Counted from the stretch's first letter, positions 54,421 through 62,683 are shown. The stretch: DNA of 64,000 bases from Phycisphaerales bacterium (GCA_029260455.1 JAJDDF010000008.1:155424-219423); one strand, 5' to 3'. Notes: generated by a model from the letters alone, not told the origin. Numbers and translations: made by a program.

Positions 54421-54457
54421 GAGGCGCCTCGCACATTGTTGCGCGGCGCCTCTTTTT
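54421..54457 (+). terminator. Rho-independent terminator of the Tricorn-like gene
   Basis: Stem GAGGCGCC/GGCGCCTC with a 16-base loop, then TTTTTG. It starts 80 bases after the stop. Confidence 0.85.
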
Positions 54458-54463
54458 GTTTTT

Positions 54464-54490
54464 CTTGGTGGGGTGGGCGTCTCACGACCT
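54464..54490 (+). repeat. Diverged copy of intergenic repeat module A
   Basis: TTCTTGGTGGGGTGGGCGTC matches the module at 19407-19439. It lies just after the terminator and before the zinc-ribbon gene. Confidence 0.5.
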
Positions 54491-54501
54491 ACTATTCCCC
54501 C

Positions 54502-54990
54502 ATGCCCCTGCTTCCCCGCTTCATTCGCAAACGCCGCCTGCGCTGGCCGTTTTGGACAAGCACGGTGATTGCGGTGCTCATCCTGATCATCATGGTGGTT
54601 GGCTATTGGGTGGAAGCTGGGGTGAGCCTGCGAATCCCACCGGCCGCGCACTCTCTCGGGGTTACAAACTGCTCGCTGATGTACCAACGCTACCGCGGCA
54701 CCGATGTGGCCGAGTTGGATTCACAAAAATTCGGACCCGTTATACGCTGGAACTCCAACCCCCGCTTGCCAGCTTGGCGCCCAGCATACTTCTCGTCACC
54801 ACTCTCGCCAACGTTAAGCGTCTTGATTCTCCTCATCCTCCTCTACCTCCTCGCTGCGCCGTTTGTGCTGTTCTCCGGGTTCCTCTTCTGGCGTGCGCCG
54901 CTCATTCATGCCGCGGGCCACTGCCAGCAATGCGGCTATGACATGACGGGGATCAAAGATGCTGCTGTGTGCCCGGAATGCGGGGTGTAG
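54502..54990 (+). CDS. Two-pass membrane protein with C-terminal zinc ribbon
   Basis: 162 residues from the ATG at 54502; the upstream frame crosses the terminator and is not coding. Membrane segments lie at about 20-42 and 105-130. The C-terminal CQQCGYDMTGIKDAAVCPECG is a four-Cys zinc ribbon of the CxxCGYD type, very common in planctomycete membrane proteins. Function unknown. No clear ribosome site. Confidence 0.72.
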   Translation: MPLLPRFIRKRRLRWPFWTSTVIAVLILIIMVVGYWVEAGVSLRIPPAAHSLGVTNCSLMYQRYRGTDVAELDSQKFGPVIRWNSNPRLPAWRPAYFSSPLSPTLSVLILLILLYLLAAPFVLFSGFLFWRAPLIHAAGHCQQCGYDMTGIKDAAVCPECGV

Positions 54991-55185
54991 AACAGGTTCT
55001 GGACCAATTTGCATTATTTCCTCACATTGCATTTGCCTCACGGCAATTCTGTTGCATGCTCGAAATTGACGGACGATTGGTCCGAGGATTAGAGGAATCC
55101 TTAGAAACTGAATATGCGTTGGTGTATGCGGTGGAATGTGCCGCTTCATGCACTGCGCACACCATCCTTGAGGGAGGATACTGAT

Positions 55186-55797
55186 ATGACACGCGCACAA
55201 AACGTGTTCGCTATCGTTGCCGGTACAACGCTCGTCGGCTTTGGTGCAGTTGGAACAACCATCGCAGGCCCATTCGATCCCGCGTACCGCGGCGATCCCA
55301 ATTCGGTTCATGCGATCTTCGATGAGGTTGGGGCCGTAGGTGGCATTTGGGACACAACCTTGTTTGCTACGGGGCCATCCGCGTTTCCGCTTGATGCCAC
55401 AGTGCCCCTTGCAGGGGATGATGGCCTTGACATGCGGATACTGTTGCCCAACTTTATTGACAATCTGCCGCAGAAACTCATGCGCATTCAACTAATCTTC
55501 AATACACCCGTATCAGCTGCCTTGATCGGGTTTCAGGTGGTCGCATTCGATACATTTCCGACTGTGGTGAATTTCGTCGGCGGTTCGACGGGTGTAGCGA
55601 CTGCCCACTTCATCGACTTTGAAATCTTCCCAAACCCGGACTGGGAAGAGATCCTCATCTTCGGGGATGCCGTCGGAAACGTGCTTCCCCCCAACTTGAC
55701 TCAGATTGAAATTGACACTGTGTCACAGGTTCCTTCGCCGGGGACGATCGCGCTGTCTGCGCTGGGCGGTGTTGTGATGCTGCGCCGTCGTCGGTAG
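55186..55797 (+). CDS. Exported protein with PEP-CTERM-like tail, copy 1
   Basis: 203 residues from the ATG at 55186 (AGGGAGG upstream). A signal peptide (VFAIVAGTTLVGFGAVGT) is followed by a beta-rich domain and the tail VPSPGTIALSALGGVVMLRRRR. The tail has the short Pro motif, hydrophobic span and Arg cluster of PEP-CTERM sorting signals, which direct export-linked processing. No enzymatic motif is recognised. Confidence 0.8.
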   Translation: MTRAQNVFAIVAGTTLVGFGAVGTTIAGPFDPAYRGDPNSVHAIFDEVGAVGGIWDTTLFATGPSAFPLDATVPLAGDDGLDMRILLPNFIDNLPQKLMRIQLIFNTPVSAALIGFQVVAFDTFPTVVNFVGGSTGVATAHFIDFEIFPNPDWEEILIFGDAVGNVLPPNLTQIEIDTVSQVPSPGTIALSALGGVVMLRRRR

Positions 55798-55862
55798 AAA
55801 TGCCGCCCAATTGACTAAAAAATAACCCAGCGTTTAGAGACGCCCGAGGAGAGGAACGACAC

Positions 55863-56513
55863 ATGCAATTTGCATCGTTTGCGATTGTCTGCGCGCTGGT
55901 TGTCTCCAGCCCCGCGCTTGCGAGACAGACTATTCTCAATGGCGACATGACTGGTCCCACAGGTACTGCAACAGCGCCGCCGAGTTGGTTTTTGATGCAG
56001 AACACGCCGGACACGGTGGATTCACTTGGACCGATTCACTTCACGCCCAACCCATGGGTGTTATCACCGAACGGCGGGACGTTTGTGCGCGGCGGCGGAT
56101 CTGATCTCATTCAGTCTGAGGCGATTGCACAGAATGTGACTGGCTTCACGCCCGGCGCGACGTACTTGCTAGAGTTTTTCATGACCAACCTGGGCCACCA
56201 GCACCCGACATCCGGCGCGTGGATCGGCGAAGCCGGCTATTGGAGTGTCTATGCAGACGGTGTGCTCGCTGGCACGACCGCGTTTATCAGCAAGCCCGTT
56301 TTGAATACGGACCTCAATGTCTGGGTGGGCGAGAGCGTTACGTTTGTTGCGCCCGCGGCAAACTTTGAGCTTGGGCTCATGCCACGAAGTGGCGGTGCGC
56401 TCGCGGCGTACATGGGTATTGATGGCATTTCTGTGCGCGCTGTCCCTGCGCCGGGCGCCGTTGCAATCTTCTGTGCAGGTGCGCTGGCGGGAGGTGTCCG
56501 CAGGCGACGTTGA
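55863..56513 (+). CDS. Exported protein with PEP-CTERM-like tail, copy 2
   Basis: 216 residues with GAGGAGAGG before the ATG. A signal peptide ends SSPALA, then a beta-sandwich-like body (NGDMTGPTGTATAPPSWF, YLLEFFMTNLGHQHP) resembling carbohydrate-binding/DUF642-type folds. The tail VPAPGAVAIFCAGALAGG and the terminal RRRR form a PEP-CTERM-like sorting signal. It lies 65 bases after copy 1; the two may share a transcript although their bodies are unrelated. Confidence 0.8.
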   Translation: MQFASFAIVCALVVSSPALARQTILNGDMTGPTGTATAPPSWFLMQNTPDTVDSLGPIHFTPNPWVLSPNGGTFVRGGGSDLIQSEAIAQNVTGFTPGATYLLEFFMTNLGHQHPTSGAWIGEAGYWSVYADGVLAGTTAFISKPVLNTDLNVWVGESVTFVAPAANFELGLMPRSGGALAAYMGIDGISVRAVPAPGAVAIFCAGALAGGVRRRR

Positions 56514-56893
56514 GTTTCAATCATGCATTGCCATTAGAGAATGGGCGATTCACACCTCGGCTGAGTTTTTGGACCCTACATCGTCTGTGTCTCTGTATCC
56601 AGTATCGGTTGCGGCTCCTCGCATCTGCGACGCTTGTTGGCAATGGCAGACTTGTACGCCTGCCTTGGCGCTCATTCGCGTTCCTCCGGGGTACACAAGC
56701 TATCGTTCGCCTTGATTGGGTGTTGGAAATGGGCATTCTGCATGGCTCATGCCCTGTGAGTACCGAAATATTGACCTTCAAAACACCGTGAATTGCATCG
56801 CAAGTCATTGGTACACCGAGCATTTGCGTTCGGCACACTAATGGAACCATACGCCGTTGAAGACCATTTATATTGCGCCCCAGGCGTCGTGCA
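56514..56893. other. Intergenic region between convergent genes; no gene seen
   Basis: About 380 bases between the PEP-CTERM-like gene and the convergent Rieske operon. Frames on both strands lack ribosome sites and family features. It ends with GAACCATACGCCGTT, of which 14 of 15 bases recur near 62058. It could be decayed sequence. Confidence 0.45.
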
Positions 56894-58891
56894 TTAGATC
56901 AGTTCGACATCCGTCAATATCTCAACCGTTGCAGGCCCGGGGTACGCCAGAGCGCGCTCGATTGCATCGTCGAGTTGGCTCTGCTCTTCAACGCGAATGC
57001 CAAGGCCGCCACAGTTTGAGACATACTCGGCGATATTCGGATTGCTGAGCGATGTCTGCCAGACATTCCACTCACCGGCGCGTTGTTCCTTGCTGATCTT
57101 CCCGAGTTCTCCATTGTTGAGCAGGATGTGCGTGATGTTCATGCCATACTTAACAGCGGTATTCACTTCCCATGCATACTGGCCAAAGCCGCCATCGCCG
57201 CTTACGCACACGACCGGTCGGCCTTCGAAGCGTTTGTCCCAACGGTTCTTCACCTGGGTTGCGCACCACGCGCCCATTGCCGCGGGATAGCCAAAGCCGA
57301 TCGACCCGAGATAGCCGCTCATCAAGACCGCTTGCTTACCGCTCGCTTCGAAGTAGCGCCCGAAAGAATAGGTGTTGTTGCCGACATCGACCGCGATGAT
57401 GGCATCGTCCGGAATACGCCGATTCATGGCGTTGAAGACAGCGATGGAGGAGATGCCCTTGCCACGCGTGTCGTCGAGACGATTTTGCTTTTCGGCGCGC
57501 CAGATTTTCCAGCGCTCTGCGATTTCCGGGCGCTGGTCGGTGGTCGCGTGCCCGCGCAGGCGCTCGGCGAGCAGGCCGCACGTTATGCCAAGATCGCCCC
57601 ACATCGGCACATCAATGGCGTGGAACTTGCCGAGCTGGGCGCGATCGGAATCGACTTGGATGGTCGGCTTCTTGGGCGTGATGCCGGTGTGATTGCTAAA
57701 ACTTGCACCGAAGACAAGCAGCACATCGCTTTCATTCATGCACCAGCTTGCGATCGGCGTCCCACTTCGTCCGAGCACGCCGCCGCCGCAGGGATGCGCA
57801 TCGCTGATCAACCCCTTGCCCTTAAAGGTAGTAAGGATGGGGCATTGCAACATCTCGGCGAGCGCGATGATTTGCGCCATCTCAAAGCGTGCGCCGTGAC
57901 CCACGATGATCACCGGGCGCTTGCTCTTCTTGAGCAGGTCAATCGCCGCCTTGATGGAGTCATCGTCAGGTGTGATGCGCATCGGTGCTAGGCGGCCATC
58001 GGGTGAACCGGCCTCTTGGCCTTCTTTGGCGGGGCGCGTCTGCACATCGTCGGGAAAAATGATGTGGGAAACGTTGTTGTTCACCTTCGCGCTCTTGAGC
58101 GCCAAGTTCATCAGCTCTGCATGATTCGAATCGGGCAGGCAGAGGTGCGAGAAGCCCGCGACGGCGCTGAATGCTTCCTTGAGTGGCAATTCCTGAAACG
58201 CGCCGGGACCGAAGACCTGCTGTTGCACCTGACCGGTGAGTGCAAGAACAGGCGCACGGTCGACCTTGGCATCCCACAATCCTGTCAAGAGATTCGTTGC
58301 ACCGGGGCCCGCGATTGACAGGCATGCAGCGGGGTCGCCCGTGAGCTTTCCAAAGGCAGATGCCGCAAACGCCGCAGCGCCTTCGTGACGAATGCCGATG
58401 AACGTGAGCTTTCCCACCTGTTCCTGCCTGCGCAGGGCATCCGCAAGGCCGAGGTTGGAATGTCCCACCATCCCAAAGACGTGCGTCACGCCCCAGTTGA
58501 CCATCGTCTCAGCCATGACATCTGTCACGGTGCGCTTATGCGCCGGTTCTCCTTCGAATCCGATGTAAATGCCGTCACTGCGCGCTTCGACAGGGAACGT
58601 CTCGACACCATCGTCGTACCCGCCGGGCGGCTTGCCGGTGAGCGGGCAATAGTCCCACCCGTGCCACGGGCAGCGCAACAAACCATTCTCGATCGAACCC
58701 TCGCCAAGCGGCCCCCCCTGATGCGGACACCGATTGTCAAGTGCACCATATGTGCCATCATGATGTGTGAGCGCAAAGGAGCGTGTTACTGCTCCTTGCG
58801 TAACGTTCACAGTCTTCACGCGCCCATCGGGCAGCTCGTCGGCATCCGCGACCTTGTGCCATGTCAGTTCGACCTTCTTTTCGTGACTCAT
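56894..58891 (-). CDS. Rieske ferredoxin domain fused to a pyruvate-oxidase-like thiamine diphosphate enzyme
   Basis: 665 residues. Residues 8-115 are a Rieske [2Fe-2S] domain: C55 and H57 in CPHQGGPLG, C74 and H77 in CPWHGWDY, all ligands present. Residues 120-665 are a three-domain TPP enzyme of the pyruvate oxidase/acetolactate synthase type: catalytic-type Glu E170 in RHEGAAAFAA, GPGATNLLTGL, and the diphosphate motif GDGG (565-568) to LNN (591-593). The ATG overlaps the DUF1622 stop by 4 bases; it is the last gene of a four-gene operon. The natural substrate is unknown. Confidence 0.9.
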   Translation of the reverse strand: MSHEKKVELTWHKVADADELPDGRVKTVNVTQGAVTRSFALTHHDGTYGALDNRCPHQGGPLGEGSIENGLLRCPWHGWDYCPLTGKPPGGYDDGVETFPVEARSDGIYIGFEGEPAHKRTVTDVMAETMVNWGVTHVFGMVGHSNLGLADALRRQEQVGKLTFIGIRHEGAAAFAASAFGKLTGDPAACLSIAGPGATNLLTGLWDAKVDRAPVLALTGQVQQQVFGPGAFQELPLKEAFSAVAGFSHLCLPDSNHAELMNLALKSAKVNNNVSHIIFPDDVQTRPAKEGQEAGSPDGRLAPMRITPDDDSIKAAIDLLKKSKRPVIIVGHGARFEMAQIIALAEMLQCPILTTFKGKGLISDAHPCGGGVLGRSGTPIASWCMNESDVLLVFGASFSNHTGITPKKPTIQVDSDRAQLGKFHAIDVPMWGDLGITCGLLAERLRGHATTDQRPEIAERWKIWRAEKQNRLDDTRGKGISSIAVFNAMNRRIPDDAIIAVDVGNNTYSFGRYFEASGKQAVLMSGYLGSIGFGYPAAMGAWCATQVKNRWDKRFEGRPVVCVSGDGGFGQYAWEVNTAVKYGMNITHILLNNGELGKISKEQRAGEWNVWQTSLSNPNIAEYVSNCGGLGIRVEEQSQLDDAIERALAYPGPATVEILTDVELI

Positions 58892-59253
58892 GGCGCTTCC
58901 GTCCCCACTTCCTGTTTTAGTTCCCAGTTCAAGCTGACGCTGATGATCGTTCGCACAATCACGATCATGCCCAGCGCAAGCAGCGCATCGAGATCAGGGT
59001 CGTTGAGATCGAGGCTAATAATGGTCTCGATGATGTCAGCGGCGATCAGAAACTCAAGGCCAAGCTGCAGATAAAACCCGAGCGTCTTGCGGAGTTGGTG
59101 GCCCAGTGGCTCGGTCTTAGCGCCGCGGAACCTGCAAGCTTCCATGCGCACGAGCAGGAGCACACCTATCGCAACGCCCCAGATCAGAACGAGTACGCCA
59201 ACCACGCCGATGACGGATGACGAGATGTGCATCCAGTTGTGCAAGCTATCCAT
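58888..59253 (-). CDS. DUF1622 membrane protein
   Basis: 121 residues from the ATG at 59253 (GGAG 6 bases upstream); earlier in-frame ATGs at 59265 and 59280 would deepen the overlap with DUF2721. Three membrane segments: VIGVVGVLVLIWGVAIGVLL, a middle LGLEFLIAADIIETII and LGMIVIVRTIISVSL. The segment LGFYLQLGLEFLIAADIIET is diagnostic of DUF1622. Function unknown. It overlaps its neighbours by 8 and 4 bases, so it is probably translated with the Rieske enzymes. Confidence 0.85.
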   Translation of the reverse strand: MDSLHNWMHISSSVIGVVGVLVLIWGVAIGVLLLVRMEACRFRGAKTEPLGHQLRKTLGFYLQLGLEFLIAADIIETIISLDLNDPDLDALLALGMIVIVRTIISVSLNWELKQEVGTEAP

Positions 59254-59758
59254 TGTTGTCTCCATGTTCGCAGGTATCACACAGCTTGGTCACGCGATCA
59301 TGCTCAAACCCCACCGCTTCGAGCGCCCGCGAAATTTCGATGATACTGCTCACCATCGCAACAAGGACGCAGAGAAGGCCGCCAACAAAAATGATGACCG
59401 CAACAGCATCAACGCCATCGAAAAAAATCGACACGCCGAGCAAAAGTGAACTGATCACTAAACAGATCACTGCACAGAACAGCATGAGCAGCGTGATGCG
59501 CATGAGTCTGGCCCTGCACAACATTCGCGTCGTCTGATCATCAATGCCCTCCAGACGCATCGCACGGACCTGCCCGGCATGGCCATTGGTCGCCGGTTCA
59601 ACATATGCACTCAACCGCTCGCCGTGCATCACGCGCACGCGGGCAATGATTGCGTTCAAGCGTGCGCTCGTTGATAACACAAGCAAGCCGCAGGCGGGGA
59701 TGATCACCGCCGGTACCACGAGCAATTGAATCACACCCGAATCAAGTCGCGCTTCCAT
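59246..59758 (-). CDS. DUF2721 membrane protein
   Basis: 170 residues. The ATG at 59758 shares its A with the TAA of the Rieske-FMN gene (TAATG), so translation is coupled. Membrane segments: VIQLLVVPAVIIPACGLLVL, LLMLFCAVICLVISSLLLG and AVIIFVGGLLCVLVAMV. LSTSARLNAIIARVRVM after the first segment fits DUF2721. A longer frame to 59836 is inside the upstream gene and not used. Function unknown. Confidence 0.85.
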   Translation of the reverse strand: MEARLDSGVIQLLVVPAVIIPACGLLVLSTSARLNAIIARVRVMHGERLSAYVEPATNGHAGQVRAMRLEGIDDQTTRMLCRARLMRITLLMLFCAVICLVISSLLLGVSIFFDGVDAVAVIIFVGGLLCVLVAMVSSIIEISRALEAVGFEHDRVTKLCDTCEHGDNNG

Positions 59759-61431
59759 TATGCGTCCGCCCACTTTCCAAGAGGCACGGCACCGCCATAG
59801 CGCACGCCGGTCAGGCACACCATGTCGCGCTTCCATGCCGTCAGGTCATCTTTTGCAAACTTGCTCAGGTGATCGTGCCCGCACGCTCGCGCGAGCACCC
59901 CCATGAGTTCGACACTCGCGCGGAAGAAGTTGTCGAGGCGCTTGGCGGATTCTTCCACAATCTGCCGCGCGCGCAAGTGCGGCTTCTGGGTTGCAATGCC
60001 AACCGGGCAGTTGTTGGAGTTGCAGGCCCGCATGCCGAGACATCCGATGGCTTGGATTGCCGAATTGCTGAGCGCGATCGCATCGGCCCCGAGCATCATG
60101 GCCTTGGCAAAGTCCGCCGGCGTGCGCAACCCGCCCGTGATGACAAGCGTCACCGGTTGACTGCCCTGTCGCCCGCGCCCGATGCGCTCCAGATGCCGGC
60201 GCGCCCGCGCCAAGGCTGGAATCGTGGGCACCGAAATATTGTCTCGAAAGATCAGTGGTGCCGCCCCGGTGCCGCCGCCGCGCCCATCGAGAATGATGTA
60301 ATCCGCCGTTGCTTCCAGCGCAAAATCAATGTCATCTTCAATATGTTGCGCACTGAGTTTGAAGCCGATGGGAATGCCGCCCGTAACCGCGCGCACTTCG
60401 TCGGCGATCGCCTTGAAATCGACAACGGTCTTGATGTCTGGAAAAGTCGCTGGCGAAATCGCGGGTGTGCCGACGGGAATGCCGCGCACACTTGCGATCA
60501 CTTCATCAACCTTCTCACCCGGCAGATGCCCGCCCGTGCCAGTCTTCACACCCTGCCCGCCCTTGAAATGAAAAGCCTGGCAGCGCGCAACCTTGTCCAT
60601 CGAAAACCCAAACTTGGCGCTCGCAAGCTCATAAAAATACCGCGTGTTCGCTTCCTGCTCCTCTGGCAACATGCCGCCCTCGCCCGAACATATCCCGGTG
60701 CCTGCCATCTCAGCGCCCATCGCCAGCGCGACTTTCGCTTCCTTGCTCAGCGCGCCGAAGCTCATGTCGCTTACAAACAGGGGGATCTCCAGTCGCAAAG
60801 GCTTCTTCGCGCCGGGGCCAATGACAACCTCGGTACCGACCGGATGTTCGTCGAGCAGCGGCCGGCACGCCATCTGCGCGGTTACAATCTGCAAGTCATC
60901 CCAACTTGGCAACTGTTGCCTCGGCACGCCCATCGCGCCCGCCGGTCCATGATGGCCGACCTTGCTCAATCCATCCTTTGCAAGCTGCTGAATAAACCCG
61001 ACGTGAGGTTCTTCCTCTGCGCCGTGTGGGTCCTGATATTGCCCAAGATATTCATCACGTTGAAAAGGCTGCGGGTGCTCATCGTGCCACGCAGCAAACT
61101 CATCGCGATCAACATAAACATGCTTCACGCCATTGGCATCATCTTCGATCCATGCGTTGAATCTGTGAAGCTGCTCTGCATTGTTGTATTCACTCACGCC
61201 CGTATCAATGCGATAATCCCAGCCGTGTACACCACAAATCAGGTTGTCACCATCAATGTGCCCATCGGCCATGAGTGCGCCGCGATGCAGACAGCGTCCA
61301 TAGAGCACACTCACCTGCGGCTGCCCATCGCGCTCATACCGCGTGATGACCAGATCCACATTGGCAACCAACGCGCCAATGGGTGAGTACGGGTTCAGAT
61401 CGTTCCAAGCGGCAACGGCAACCTTCTTCAT
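59758..61431 (-). CDS. Rieske ferredoxin domain fused to a glutamate-synthase-like FMN domain
   Basis: 557 residues from the ATG at 61431 (GGAG upstream). Residues 1-110 are a Rieske domain with C47, H49, C66 and H69 (YGRCLHRGA, CGVHGWDY). Residues 150-557 match the FMN barrel of glutamate synthase: VSDMSFGALSKEAKVALAMG, HFKGGQGVKTGTGGHLPG and GGGTGAAPL. C464, C470 and C475 (C-x5-C-x4-C, in CLGMRACNSNNCPVGIATQ) keep the spacing of the [3Fe-4S] site. There is no glutaminase domain, so ammonia or another donor must be used. First gene of the operon. Confidence 0.9.
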   Translation of the reverse strand: MKKVAVAAWNDLNPYSPIGALVANVDLVITRYERDGQPQVSVLYGRCLHRGALMADGHIDGDNLICGVHGWDYRIDTGVSEYNNAEQLHRFNAWIEDDANGVKHVYVDRDEFAAWHDEHPQPFQRDEYLGQYQDPHGAEEEPHVGFIQQLAKDGLSKVGHHGPAGAMGVPRQQLPSWDDLQIVTAQMACRPLLDEHPVGTEVVIGPGAKKPLRLEIPLFVSDMSFGALSKEAKVALAMGAEMAGTGICSGEGGMLPEEQEANTRYFYELASAKFGFSMDKVARCQAFHFKGGQGVKTGTGGHLPGEKVDEVIASVRGIPVGTPAISPATFPDIKTVVDFKAIADEVRAVTGGIPIGFKLSAQHIEDDIDFALEATADYIILDGRGGGTGAAPLIFRDNISVPTIPALARARRHLERIGRGRQGSQPVTLVITGGLRTPADFAKAMMLGADAIALSNSAIQAIGCLGMRACNSNNCPVGIATQKPHLRARQIVEESAKRLDNFFRASVELMGVLARACGHDHLSKFAKDDLTAWKRDMVCLTGVRYGGAVPLGKWADA

Positions 61432-61469
61432 GCAGCACTCCAAATCCTTGATGTTGTACCGTAGCATAC

Positions 61470-61955
61470 ATGGCATCGAACCTCGTGATGGAGAACGCAA
61501 CTGTGGCCACAGTCAACAAACGCCTTGCAGAACTTGGGCTTGAGCTTGCCCCGCCCGTGCACCCGGTGGCGAACTACCTCGGGTGCAAACGCTCGGGCGA
61601 CTTGCTGTATGTCTCGGCGCGCGTCAGCCCGCAGCGCGGCGAAGTCGGCACGGACATCGATCGTGATGCAGCCAAGCAAGCTGCCCGCGATACGATCGTT
61701 CTGCTGCTGAGCATTATTCGCGCCGAGATCGGGAATCTTGATCTGATTCAGTCAGTCGAGCGCATGCAGGGGTTTGTGCGCTCGGCGCCGACCTTCACCG
61801 AGCAGCCTTATGTGATCGACGGGGCGTCGGAACTCCTGATTGAGTTGTTCGGCGAGGCCGGCAAGCATGCGCGCACCGCGACCGGCGCAGCACAACTGCC
61901 TTTTGGTGCTGCAGTACAAATAGATATGACGCTGCGGCTTCGGGAAAATTCTTAA
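61470..61955 (+). CDS. RidA/YjgF-family protein
   Basis: 161 residues. VANYLGCKRSGDLLYVSARVS, AAKQAARDTIVLLLSIIRAEI, SVERMQGFVRSAPTF and VIDGASELLIELFGEAGKHAR are RidA-family segments of the YjgH/atu1953-like branch. Relatives destroy reactive enamine/imine intermediates. The canonical Arg that binds the carboxylate is not evident in the usual place, so activity is uncertain. The start is ATG 61470 or 61488; neither has a good ribosome site. Divergent from the Rieske operon, 38 bases apart. Confidence 0.85.
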   Translation: MASNLVMENATVATVNKRLAELGLELAPPVHPVANYLGCKRSGDLLYVSARVSPQRGEVGTDIDRDAAKQAARDTIVLLLSIIRAEIGNLDLIQSVERMQGFVRSAPTFTEQPYVIDGASELLIELFGEAGKHARTATGAAQLPFGAAVQIDMTLRLRENS

Positions 61956-61978
61956 ATGCAACTATTGGAGAATAACCG

Positions 61979-62191
61979 GTGAATCCGGAACAATTTGATC
62001 GTATTTGTGCTGTCTATGAACGGGCGCTCGCACCCCAGGGCGCTAGGGACAGAGCAGAACCATACGCCATTCGGATCCCAATAACACCGCTATACTCCAA
62101 GAATGGGACGCCTGTTCATGATCATGCTCCTCCTTGGCACACTCGCTGGTGGTTTGTATTTGTACACCACCAACGGGCCGACACCGCCTGA
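61979..62191 (+). pseudogene. Possible truncated gene start (protein-kinase-like N-terminus)
   Basis: GTG with a GGAG site 7 bases upstream, then MNPEQFDRICAVYERALAP. That opening resembles the N-termini of planctomycete Ser/Thr kinases, but the next residues lose the pattern and the frame soon ends in unrelated sequence overlapping the next gene. I read it as a stub left by deletion. The similarity is weak and the call tentative. Confidence 0.3.
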
Positions 62192-62555
62192 CTTCGGTGC
62201 GATGGCACAACAATCACTCGTCGAAAGCGCCGCGGCAACCACCCCCGACGACCGCCTCACCGCAATCTTGAACGCCACCAACGCCTTCGCAGAGATTGTC
62301 TTCACCATCGATAGTGTCGCTGATGCACAGCTCGCGCTCCCGCATCTCACTCAGCTCGCCGATGAGGTCAAACGCCTCGACGATGAACTCCAGCAGGACA
62401 GTAGTGCAAGGCATGCCTTGATACAGAGTCGGCAGTCTGAAGTTGACGAAAGGGCGATGGTTCTAGCCCGCATGATGCTTTCCACCGCGTTTAGGGTCGA
62501 GATTACGAAGATGATCCTCAACCCGGTCGAGACTATCACCTCGGTGCTGCAATAG
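62103..62555 (+). CDS. Hypothetical membrane-anchored protein
   Basis: 150 residues. One N-terminal membrane segment (MIMLLLGTLAGGLYLYTT), then a mostly helical part with a predicted coiled coil (LTQLADEVKRLDDELQQ). No family and no good ribosome site. It lies between the RidA-like gene and the IS3 remnant in a region that looks decayed, so it could be native or passenger DNA. Confidence 0.5.
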   Translation: MGRLFMIMLLLGTLAGGLYLYTTNGPTPPDFGAMAQQSLVESAAATTPDDRLTAILNATNAFAEIVFTIDSVADAQLALPHLTQLADEVKRLDDELQQDSSARHALIQSRQSEVDERAMVLARMMLSTAFRVEITKMILNPVETITSVLQ

Positions 62556-62683
62556 GCACAACGCGGCTGTGCGTACCGTCCCAATATATAGCCCGGCCGA
62601 TTGCGCGACGTTCCTGTGGTAGTAATTGAGCATGCCACCTGCGCTTGTACCCGTTTCTGTACCAGTTGCAGAGTGAGTCTTCG

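Noticed and set aside
59869..61386. 505-residue plus-strand frame over the Rieske-FMN gene
   Set aside because: It lies fully inside a gene with conserved Rieske and FMN motifs on the other strand. The long open frame reflects GC-rich codon bias.
56840..62072. GAACCATACGCC(G/A)TT shared between 56841 and 62058 as a possible attachment-site pair
   Set aside because: Only 14 of 15 bases match, no integrase gene is nearby and the sequence between is an ordinary operon. Chance similarity or a minor repeat is more likely.
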